NCBI GenBank assembly: GCA_047605765.1
Contig: JASGFB010000078.1
Location: 1 to 23,845 of the forward strand
From: JBGVSA01 sp047605765
Lineage (GTDB): Bacteria; Pseudomonadota; Gammaproteobacteria; Burkholderiales; Rhodocyclaceae
Reading direction: 5' to 3'
DNA length: 23,845 nt
In this document: positions 17,835 to 23,845 of the stretch, piece after piece
Layout of the letters: every line of letters begins with the position of its first letter
Numbering within the stretch: position 1 is the first letter of the stretch
Notes under the pieces: model-generated
Database searches by the model: none
What the model saw: only the letters and a program-made list of their open reading frames with translations
What the model was told of the DNA's origin: nothing
Translations under genes and position numbers: made by a program

Positions 17835-17879
17835 CACCCAATGAAAAAGGGCGCCAACGGCGCCCTTTTTCATTGGGTG
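17835..17879. terminator. Bidirectional intrinsic terminator, perfect 21-bp stem
   Basis: Two 21-nt arms (17835-17855 and 17859-17879) are exact reverse complements around the loop AAC. Each arm carries a run of five A or T next to a GC-rich core (GGGCGCC / GGCGCCC), so either strand gives a GC stem with a U tract. It sits between the convergent hemY and VanZ-like genes, 10 nt after the hemY stop and 16 nt beyond the other. Confidence 0.95.
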
Positions 17880-17895
17880 CTTCAGGCATCGCCGA

Positions 17896-18954
17896 TCACA
17901 GCCGGCGCGACAGAATGGCCCGCTGCGCCGTCAGATAGGCCAGTGCCAGGAAAGGCCACACGGCAGCAGCGATCCGCGTCAGCCCCTGGAAGTTGAGCAG
18001 ATCGCCCTGCTTGATGAGCACGCCATCCCAGTCGAAGGGATTGACCGGCGCCAGGTTGGCCAGCGCCGTCGCGCACAGCAATGCCAGGCACGCCAGCGTA
18101 TGCTGCGCCCACCCCGCCATGCGCCAGCTCGCCGCGATCAGCACCGCCCCCACCGCCAGACCACGCAAGGCCCCCGGGCTGGCCCATTCGAACGGCATGG
18201 GCGGCCGAACGAAGGCGGATGAGGCGAGCATCTTCACACCCAGGCCCAGCACCAGCACGAGCACCAGCACACCCACCGTCGGCTGACGCATCGAGCGCCG
18301 GATGAACAAACCCACCGCCAGCATCTGGATGGCCACCACGGCGGCTTCCAGGACCACGTAGCGCTGGACCGAAAACGCCAGCGGTGCGGGCAAGTCGAAC
18401 AGCGGCCGCAGATCGCCGTTGCCGAACAGGATGTTGGTCGGCTCGAGCAAGGCCAGCCACCACAACCCGATGAGGATCAGCGCCATCTCACCGATATGGC
18501 CGCGATGGAAACGCCGCTGCCGCCAGTGCTCCAGCGCGCCATGGCGATCGAATATGCGCCCGAAGCGCACGCCGAGCAGCGCGCCGGCCAGCGCGCCGAG
18601 CGTATTGCCCGTCAAATCGATATTCGAGGCGACGCGCGTTGGCAGGTAGTTCTGAATGGTCTCCACCGCGCCGCTGAGCAGGCCACAGCAGACCGTCACC
18701 AGCAGGACGGTCTGCCAGGGGCGCAGCATGCCGCGCAAGGCGGCAGCGAAGACGAACGCGAGCGGGATATAGCCGAGCACGTTGAAGATCGTGTCGGTCC
18801 AGGTGAAATAGCGCGGCCACGGCTGGCTCAGAAAGGCCAGCGGGCCGGTGCCGATGTCGCGCCAGCCGGTGAAGGGGAACAGACAGGCATAGAGCAGCAG
18901 CAGCACATAAGCGATCGTCAGGTGCGCCGGCAGCCGGCCTGTCCGTTGCGTCAT
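17896..18954 (-). CDS. VanZ-like family membrane protein
   Basis: 352-residue integral membrane protein with about eight or nine hydrophobic segments. The N-terminal part (about 12-130) has the VanZ-like signature: FTGWRD after the first helix, then WTDTIFNVLGYIPLAF, then ETIQNYLPTRVASNIDLTGN with its conserved E, Q, R, D and N. The C-terminal 200 residues are further membrane helices without a recognised domain. VanZ of enterococci gives low-level teicoplanin resistance, but most chromosomal relatives have no known role and resistance should not be assumed here. The ATG at 18952-18954 is 7 nt after the symporter stop, so the two are co-transcribed; the longer frame to 19083 overlaps the symporter. 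Confidence 0.82.
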   Translation of the reverse strand: MTQRTGRLPAHLTIAYVLLLLYACLFPFTGWRDIGTGPLAFLSQPWPRYFTWTDTIFNVLGYIPLAFVFAAALRGMLRPWQTVLLVTVCCGLLSGAVETIQNYLPTRVASNIDLTGNTLGALAGALLGVRFGRIFDRHGALEHWRQRRFHRGHIGEMALILIGLWWLALLEPTNILFGNGDLRPLFDLPAPLAFSVQRYVVLEAAVVAIQMLAVGLFIRRSMRQPTVGVLVLVLVLGLGVKMLASSAFVRPPMPFEWASPGALRGLAVGAVLIAASWRMAGWAQHTLACLALLCATALANLAPVNPFDWDGVLIKQGDLLNFQGLTRIAAAVWPFLALAYLTAQRAILSRRL

Positions 18955-18961
18955 CCCGTCA

Positions 18962-20470
18962 CTACACCCCGCCTTGGCCGTGAGTCGCCTGGGTAGCCAC
19001 CGCCGCCGGATGCGTGTGATGCACGCCTCCCGGCTGCGGAATCGGCGGCGTGCGTACCCACTGCGGCAACAGCGAGAACGCAATGAAACTCACCAGCGAC
19101 ACCAGGAAACCGACGAAATGCGGCAGCCACACCTCGGTCCAGGCCGGCGCCGACACTTCGAGGACGACCCAGCTTGCCAGGCCGAGCACCATCGACACCA
19201 CCGCCCCCTGGGTGGTTGAACGCTTCCAGTACACACCCAGCGCCAGCGGCACGAAGGCGGCGACCAGCGTGACCTTGTAGGCGTTCTCGACAAGACCGTA
19301 GATGGACAGCGTGGTATGCATGGCGATGGTCGTCACCACCACCGTGAACACCAGCACCACCCCCTGCATCCAGCGCAGGAATTGCTTGTCGGTGAGCGCC
19401 GGCCGAGCGCGCAGCAGGATCGGACGCAGCAGGTTCTCGGCAAACGTCACCGACGGCGCCAGCAAGGTCGCCGAGGCACAGCTCTTGATGGCCGACAGCA
19501 GCGCGCCGAAGAACATCACCTGGGCGAACAGCGGCGCCTTTTCGAGCAGCAGCTTGGGCAGGATCAGTTGCGAGTCGGTGTCGATGTACTGTGCCACCAG
19601 CTCCGGCGCGATGAGCGTGGCGCAGTAGGCCAGGAACATCGGGATGAAGGTGAAGCAGAAATACAGGATGGCGCCCAGCACGGTCGCCTTCACCGCGATG
19701 TTCTCATTGGCCGAGGACTGCACGCGCTGGAACACGTCCTGCTGCGGCACCGAGCCGAACATCATGGTGATCAGCGTACCAATGAACAGCACAATGGCAT
19801 TGAGGTTGAAATCGGGCCAGAACTCGAACTTGCCGGCCGCCGCCGCATGCGCCACCACGGTGGTCACGCCGCCGGCCATGTTGCCCACGTCCCAGCCGAG
19901 GTAGATAAGGCCGACCACGATCACGATCATCTGGATGAAATCGGTGATGGCCACCGACCACATGCCGCCGAAGAGCGTGTAGATGAGGACCGAGGCCGAA
20001 CCGAGCGCCATGCCCAGCTCCTGCGAAATAGCCCCATCGGAGAGCACGTAGAACACCAGCCCGAGCGCCTTGATCTGCGCCGCCACCCAGCCCAGGTACG
20101 ACACCACGATGCATAGCGTGGTGATGATCTCGACCGTGCGACCGAAGCGCAGGCGGTAATAGTCACCCACCGTCAGCAGGTTGAGGCGGTACAGGGGCTT
20201 GGCGAAGAACAGGCCAACGATCACCAGACACAGCGAGGAACCGAAGGGATCGGCCAGGACGCCGCCCAGACCTTCCTGCAGGAAGGTGGCGGGGATGCCG
20301 AGCACCGCTTCCGATCCGAACCAGGTGGCGAACACTGTCGCCACCACGATGTGGAAAGGCAGGGCGCGGCTGGCGACCGCGAAGTCCTTGGTGTTGTGAA
20401 CCCGCAGGGCGGCATACAAGCCGATGCCGATCGACACCAGCCAATAAATAATGACAAAAGTCAGCAACAT
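18962..20470 (-). CDS. Sodium:solute symporter (SSS family)
   Basis: 502-residue transporter of the SSS/PutP superfamily with about 13 membrane helices, expected to couple solute import to a sodium gradient. Typical text includes ATWFGSEAVLGIP in the second helix, LNLLTVGDYYRLRFG, GGMWSVAITDFIQM, and LLSAIKSCASATLLAPS in the region that usually holds sodium-site hydroxyl residues. The C-terminal tail is short and His-rich (PGGVHHTHP and a further His). The substrate cannot be told. The start at ATG 20468-20470 (MLLTFVIIYWL) gives the usual short outside N-terminus; upstream codons overlap a terminator-like hairpin. First gene of a two-gene unit with the VanZ-like gene. Confidence 0.9.
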   Translation of the reverse strand: MLLTFVIIYWLVSIGIGLYAALRVHNTKDFAVASRALPFHIVVATVFATWFGSEAVLGIPATFLQEGLGGVLADPFGSSLCLVIVGLFFAKPLYRLNLLTVGDYYRLRFGRTVEIITTLCIVVSYLGWVAAQIKALGLVFYVLSDGAISQELGMALGSASVLIYTLFGGMWSVAITDFIQMIVIVVGLIYLGWDVGNMAGGVTTVVAHAAAAGKFEFWPDFNLNAIVLFIGTLITMMFGSVPQQDVFQRVQSSANENIAVKATVLGAILYFCFTFIPMFLAYCATLIAPELVAQYIDTDSQLILPKLLLEKAPLFAQVMFFGALLSAIKSCASATLLAPSVTFAENLLRPILLRARPALTDKQFLRWMQGVVLVFTVVVTTIAMHTTLSIYGLVENAYKVTLVAAFVPLALGVYWKRSTTQGAVVSMVLGLASWVVLEVSAPAWTEVWLPHFVGFLVSLVSFIAFSLLPQWVRTPPIPQPGGVHHTHPAAVATQATHGQGGV

Positions 20471-20492
20471 GATGGTTGTAGGCGCAAGGCAC

Positions 20493-20514
20493 GAAAAAGG
20501 CCCTCGATGGGCCC
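20493..20514 (-). terminator. Terminator-like hairpin between cysB and the symporter gene
   Basis: Read on the minus strand, GGCCC ATCGA GGGCC is followed at once by TTTTT. It ends about 23 nt before the symporter start and lies about 107 nt after the cysB stop. It could end the cysB transcript or act as an attenuator in the symporter leader. The latter would follow if the candidate -10 TACAAT at 20542-20547, which lies upstream of the hairpin, is the symporter promoter. Confidence 0.65.
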
Positions 20515-20541
20515 CCAACCGAAGCAAATTTCGGGCACGGG

Positions 20542-20547
20542 ATTGTA
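20542..20547 (-). promoter_or_regulatory. Candidate -10 element upstream of the symporter leader
   Basis: TACAAT on the minus strand, a 5 of 6 match to the -10 consensus, in the 150-bp gap between cysB and the symporter gene. No good -35 lies 16-18 nt upstream (sequence there is near TATGCG). If used, the transcript would begin near 20535 with a leader of about 65 nt containing the 20493-20514 hairpin. Confidence 0.35.
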
Positions 20548-20620
20548 GCCTGATCCGCCCGCTCGCATAGCCGCCGCGCGCCGATTCGTTGCGGGCACAC
20601 CAGCGGCACCGGCCATGCCG

Positions 20621-21562
20621 TTACAGGCCGGGGTCGCTGCCGCCGCCCGCCAGCGCGGCGTCCACCACGCGGCGCGTGAGGTGCGGGGCGAAGGATTCGA
20701 TGAAAGCGTATACATAACCGCGCAGCCAGGCATTGCGCGGCAGCCCGATGCGCGTGGTGGACGATTCGAAGAGGTGAGAGGCGTCCGCTGCCGCCAGTTG
20801 GCGGTCGATCATGGGGTCGTAGGCCATGCTCGCCACCAGACCGATGCCCAGATCCATCGCCACGTATGTCTTGATGACGTCGGAGTCGATAGCGGTGAGG
20901 ACCACCTTGGGCTTGAGCCCGCGACCGACGAAGGCCTTGTTGATCAGGCTGCGGCCGGTGAAGGCGAAGTCGTAGGTGATGATCGGATACTGCGCGATGG
21001 CCTCGAGGGTCAGCGGCTGGGCCCGCAGGATCGGGTGGCCGGGTTTGGCGATGACGCTGCGGTTCCACTGGTAGCACGGCATCATCACCAGATCGGGATA
21101 CTCGCTGATCGCCTCGGTGGCGATCGCCACGTCCGCTTCGCCCGACAGCACCATCTCGCAGATCTGGCTCGGGTTGCCCTGATGGAGCGACAACTGCACC
21201 TTGGGATAGCGGCGCATGAACTCGCCGACCACGCGCGGCAAGGCATAGCGGGCCTGGGTGTGGGTGGTGGCGATCGACAGCCGCCCGGTGTCCTCGTTGT
21301 GGTATTCCTCACCCACCGCGCGCAGATTGTCCGCTTCGCGCAGCATGCGCGAGGCCAGCTCGATCACCTTCTGGCCGGGTTCGGTGATGGCCACCAGACG
21401 CTTGCCGTGGCGCACGAAGATGTCGATGCCGAGTTCTTCTTCGAGCAGCTTGATCTGCTTGGACACGCCAGGCTGGGAGGTATACAGAGCGTCGGCCGCT
21501 TCCGACACCGACAGGTTGCGGCGGGCGACTTCAAAGACGTAGCGCAGTTGTTGCAGATTCAT
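20621..21562 (-). CDS. cysB: LysR-type regulator CysB
   Basis: Transcription factor for sulfur assimilation that senses N-acetylserine or O-acetylserine. The 313-residue protein has the LysR helix-turn-helix near 18-42 (NLSVSEAADALYTSQPGVSK). The effector domain begins near 90, with TTHTQARYALP. T100, T102, Q103 and T202 fall at the same numbers as the ligand-binding residues described for Klebsiella CysB, which supports CysB over other LysR members, though the paralogue Cbl is not fully excluded. The ATG at 21560-21562 (MNLQQLRYVFEVA) is the family start; the longer frame to 21754 is rejected. Divergent from the TSUP-cysI genes it probably controls. Confidence 0.92.
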   Translation of the reverse strand: MNLQQLRYVFEVARRNLSVSEAADALYTSQPGVSKQIKLLEEELGIDIFVRHGKRLVAITEPGQKVIELASRMLREADNLRAVGEEYHNEDTGRLSIATTHTQARYALPRVVGEFMRRYPKVQLSLHQGNPSQICEMVLSGEADVAIATEAISEYPDLVMMPCYQWNRSVIAKPGHPILRAQPLTLEAIAQYPIITYDFAFTGRSLINKAFVGRGLKPKVVLTAIDSDVIKTYVAMDLGIGLVASMAYDPMIDRQLAAADASHLFESSTTRIGLPRNAWLRGYVYAFIESFAPHLTRRVVDAALAGGGSDPGL

Positions 21563-21569
21563 AGCCCAT

Positions 21570-21586
21570 CGCGTGCGCACCACGCG
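21570..21586 (-). repeat. Hairpin just upstream of the cysB start codon
   Basis: CGCGTG and CACGCG form a perfect 6-bp inverted repeat with a 5-nt loop, ending 7 nt before the cysB ATG. No clear ribosome-binding site is visible here. As RNA it would form a small GC hairpin next to the start; as DNA it could be an operator for self-repression, common among LysR genes. Confidence 0.35.
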
Positions 21587-21698
21587 ACCTCGATAGTGAT
21601 AGGCCGCTCCCGGCGGCCGCTGGCGGCAAGCGCCGCAGCCCTGCATCCTGCCCCGAGCGGGCAGCCAGCTTATATTACTTTTTCTTCTAACAGTGTGA

Positions 21699-21753
21699 GC
21701 CAAACCGGCATTTGGCCCAGTTAGGCGACGCGTATGATCCATCCACTGGATCA
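21699..21753 (+). promoter_or_regulatory. Promoter with two palindromes ahead of the TSUP-cysI genes
   Basis: Candidate promoter TTTGGC (21711-21716), 16 nt, TATGAT (21733-21738). The -35 forms the right arm of a perfect inverted repeat, GCCAAA-N6-TTTGGC (21699-21716). The -10 is overlapped by a second one, TGATCC-N7-GGATCA (21735-21753). An A/T-rich stretch (about 21667-21692) lies just upstream, the kind of sequence CysB binds. The rest of the cysB/TSUP gap, 21587-21666, is GC-rich and shows nothing I can name. Confidence 0.45.
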
Positions 21754-21768
21754 AACCCTTCTGGTTTC

Positions 21769-22542
21769 ATGGACTTTGCCTATCCTTTTGCAGGTTTTGC
21801 GGTTGGACTGATCGTAGGTGTCACGGGCGTTGGCGGCGGTTCGCTGATGACCCCCCTGCTGGTCTTGCTGTTCGGCATTCATCCCTCCGTCGCGGTAGGC
21901 ACCGATCTGCTGTACGCATCCGTCACCAAGGCGGGCGGCACGCTGGCCCATAGCCTGAAGGGAACGGTCGACTGGACGATCACGCGGCGCCTGGCCAGCG
22001 GTTCGCTGCCGGCGGCGGCGCTCACGCTGTGGCTGATGCACCAATGGGCGCCGGGCGGCATCGGCGGCGCCACCAAGCTGATTTCCGCCGCACTCGGCGT
22101 GGCACTGGTGCTGACCGCGCTGTCGCTGGTCTTCCGTGGCCGCATCCAGGCGTTCGCACAGCGGCATGCCGCGCCCAATCCGGCGCGCACCGCCACCCTG
22201 ACGGTCGTCACCGGCGCCATTCTCGGCGTACTGGTGTCGATCTCGTCCGTGGGGGCCGGCGCGCTGGGCGTGACGGCATTGTTTTTCTTGTACCCTTCGC
22301 TCCCCGCGCGGCGGATCGTCGGGTCGGACATCGCCCATGCCGTGCCGCTGACGCTGGTCGCCGGCCTCGGCCACTGGTGGCTGGGCAGCGTGGACTGGGT
22401 CCTGCTGGGCAGTCTGTTGATCGGTTCCCTGCCCGGTATCTGGGTAGGCAGCCAGATTTCCACCCGCCTGCCCGAACATGCGCTGCGCCCGCTGCTGGCC
22501 TGCATGCTGGTGGTGGTCGGCGCAAAAATGATTTCACTTTGA
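21769..22542 (+). CDS. TSUP (TauE/SafE) family sulfur-compound permease
   Basis: 257-residue membrane protein with about eight helices arranged as two similar halves. GVTGVGGGSLMTPLLVLLFG near the N-terminus (from residue 17) is the family hallmark. A second glycine-rich stretch, VSISSVGAGALGVTALF, opens the second half. Members move sulfite, sulfate, taurine-derived sulfonates or related anions across the inner membrane. Its place between cysB and cysI suggests sulfate or sulfite, but direction and substrate are not shown by sequence. The ATG at 21769 (MDFAYPFAGFAVG) is chosen over an upstream ATG at 21712, which would lie on the promoter. cysI follows after 35 nt. Confidence 0.9.
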   Translation: MDFAYPFAGFAVGLIVGVTGVGGGSLMTPLLVLLFGIHPSVAVGTDLLYASVTKAGGTLAHSLKGTVDWTITRRLASGSLPAAALTLWLMHQWAPGGIGGATKLISAALGVALVLTALSLVFRGRIQAFAQRHAAPNPARTATLTVVTGAILGVLVSISSVGAGALGVTALFFLYPSLPARRIVGSDIAHAVPLTLVAGLGHWWLGSVDWVLLGSLLIGSLPGIWVGSQISTRLPEHALRPLLACMLVVVGAKMISL

Positions 22543-22577
22543 GGCGCACTCCCGCCCGACGCTAGAGAGACCTCTGT

Positions 22578-23845
22578 ATGTACCGCTACGACGAATATGA
22601 TCAGCGCATCGTGGACCAGCGTGTGGCGCAATTCCGCGATCAGACGCGCCGCTACCTGGCGGGCGAACTGTCCGAAGACGAGTTCCGCCCGCTGAGACTG
22701 CAAAACGGCCTGTACATCCAGCGCCATGCGCCGATGCTGCGCATCGCGACGCCCTACGGCCTGATGGCATCGCGCCAGTTGCGCAAGCTGGCGCACATCG
22801 CCCGCACCTACGATCGCGGCTACGCCCACTTTTCGACGCGCCAGAACACGCAGTTCAACTGGCCACCGGTCGAGCGCGTGCCCGATATTCTGGCGGAGCT
22901 GGCCACCGTGCAGATGCACGCCATCCAGACCTCCGGCAATTGCGTGCGCAACATCACCACCGACCAATTCGCCGGCGTCGCCCCCGATGAGGTCGTCGAT
23001 CCGCGCCCGATCGCCGAGATCCTGCGCCAGTGGAGCACTTTCCATCCGGAATTCGCCCTGCTGCCGCGCAAGTTCAAGATCGCCATCAACGCCTGCCACG
23101 ATGACCGCGCGGTTATCAAGCTGCATGACATCGGTCTGGAGTTCCTGCGCAACGACGCCGGCCAGCTCGGCATCCGCGTGTATGCCGGCGGCGGCATGGG
23201 CCGTACACCGATCATCGGCGAGCTGGTGCGCGACTGGATCGACTGGCAGCACATCCTGACCTATTGCGAAGCCATCATCCGTGTCTACAACTTGCACGGC
23301 CGTCGCGACAATTCGTTCAAGGCGCGCATCAAGATCCTGGTCAAGGCCTTGGGCATCGAAGAATTCCGCCGTCAGGTCGAAGCCGAATGGGCGCACCTCA
23401 AGGATGGCCCCAACACCATCACGCAAGCCGAATTCGATCGCGTGTCGGCGCACTTCGTGGCCCCGGCGTATGCACAGTTGCCCGCCAGCGACGCCGGCTT
23501 CGACGCCCGGCTGAGCGACGATCGCGCCTTTGCCGCCTGGGTCAAGCGCTGCGTGCATGCCCACCGCGTGCCCGGCTACCGCGCCGTCACGCTGTCGCTC
23601 AAGCCCACCGGCGTGGCACCGGGCGATGCGACGGCCGATCAGATGGATCGGGTGGCCGATCTGGCGGACCAATACAGCTTCGGCGAACTGCGCATATCGC
23701 ACGAGCAGAACCTGATCCTGGCCGACGTCAAGCTCTCCGACCTGTACACGGTGTGGCAGACGGCGCGCGCCGCCGGTTTGGCAACGCCGAACATCGGCCT
23801 GCTGACCGACATCATCTGCTGCCCCGGCGGCGATTTCTGCTCGCT
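22578..23845 (+). CDS. cysI: Sulfite/nitrite reductase hemoprotein subunit, 3' end missing
   Basis: Siroheme and [4Fe-4S] enzyme subunit; in this setting expected to reduce sulfite to sulfide for cysteine synthesis. 422 codons are present and the frame is open at the right edge. Visible features are an N-terminal ferredoxin-like half-domain with YDRGYAHFSTRQNTQFNW (about 78-95), IQTSGNCVRN, and the repeated half-domain starting near 335. At the very end C415-x5-C421 (CPGGDFC) is the first pair of cysteine ligands of the cluster; the second pair lies beyond the window. The ATG at 22578 follows a purine-rich AGAGAGA. Family members include ferredoxin-type nitrite reductases, but the cysB-TSUP neighbours favour sulfite. 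Confidence 0.92.
   Translation, partial: MYRYDEYDQRIVDQRVAQFRDQTRRYLAGELSEDEFRPLRLQNGLYIQRHAPMLRIATPYGLMASRQLRKLAHIARTYDRGYAHFSTRQNTQFNWPPVERVPDILAELATVQMHAIQTSGNCVRNITTDQFAGVAPDEVVDPRPIAEILRQWSTFHPEFALLPRKFKIAINACHDDRAVIKLHDIGLEFLRNDAGQLGIRVYAGGGMGRTPIIGELVRDWIDWQHILTYCEAIIRVYNLHGRRDNSFKARIKILVKALGIEEFRRQVEAEWAHLKDGPNTITQAEFDRVSAHFVAPAYAQLPASDAGFDARLSDDRAFAAWVKRCVHAHRVPGYRAVTLSLKPTGVAPGDATADQMDRVADLADQYSFGELRISHEQNLILADVKLSDLYTVWQTARAAGLATPNIGLLTDIICCPGGDFCS

Noticed and set aside
17896..18954. Calling the VanZ-like gene a glycopeptide-resistance gene
   Set aside because: Only the family resemblance supports it; there are no other van genes, and glycopeptides do not normally cross the outer membrane of such bacteria.
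21563..21754. N-terminal extension of cysB by 64 residues
   Set aside because: The extension covers the promoter gap and reads as Arg/Gly-rich non-family sequence; LysR similarity starts exactly at MNLQQLRYVF.
21879..23702. A 607-codon open frame opposite the TSUP permease and cysI
   Set aside because: It spans two well-supported genes and their gap on the other strand, with no domain signal; a codon-bias shadow.

Overview
The window is 23.8 kb of GC-rich chromosomal DNA (about two thirds G+C by eye). It is dense with housekeeping genes and looks like a member of the Betaproteobacteria. The inference rests on gene content and order: tyrS next to an M23 peptidase, anmK and erpA; the rpsP-rimM-trmD-rplS block; yihY beside wrbA and a DUF2069 gene; ppc divergent from hemC-hemD-hemX-hemY; and a cysB / TSUP transporter / cysI group. 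I could not fix the order or family. No insertion sequence, prophage, integrase, CRISPR array, rRNA or tRNA gene was seen inside the window, and every complete gene looks intact.

Layout, left to right. (1) 1-69: a strong-looking promoter firing off the left edge. (2) 70-1281: tyrS on the minus strand, divergent from 1330-3749, an M23 murein peptidase followed by anmK, which starts at TTG inside the peptidase stop codon. (3) 3816-4169: erpA, convergent with anmK and with its own good promoter. (4) 4328-6377: the ribosome and tRNA-modification operon rpsP-rimM-trmD-rplS on the minus strand, with a promoter at its head, a terminator at its end and a foldable leader before rplS. (5) 6605-8092: an unnamed PilZ-like protein. 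(6) 8105-9364: a YihY-family membrane protein, divergent from wrbA and a DUF2069 membrane protein. (7) 10433-13539: ppc, its terminator, and a small gene of unknown function just beyond it. (8) 13793-17824: the tetrapyrrole genes hemC-hemD-hemX-hemY, closed by a perfect 21-bp inverted-repeat terminator. (9) 17896-20470: a sodium:solute symporter and a VanZ-like membrane protein. (10) 20621-23845: cysB, divergent from a TSUP permease and a cysI-type sulfite/nitrite reductase that runs off the right edge.

Several neighbours work together. The M23 peptidase cuts murein and AnmK recycles anhydro-MurNAc. The rpsP operon joins two ribosomal proteins with a 16S maturation factor and the tRNA m1G37 methyltransferase. 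HemC and HemD make uroporphyrinogen III, and HemX and HemY are their usual membrane-anchored companions. CysB, the TSUP permease and CysI fit sulfur uptake and reduction; CysI also needs siroheme, made from uroporphyrinogen III.

I did not find a clearly new multi-gene system. The most interesting leads are the PilZ-like protein with a large uncharacterised N-terminal region, the palindrome-rich cysB/TSUP intergenic region, a possible attenuator in front of the symporter gene, a leader that may mask the rplS ribosome-binding site, and the promoter pointing off the left edge.
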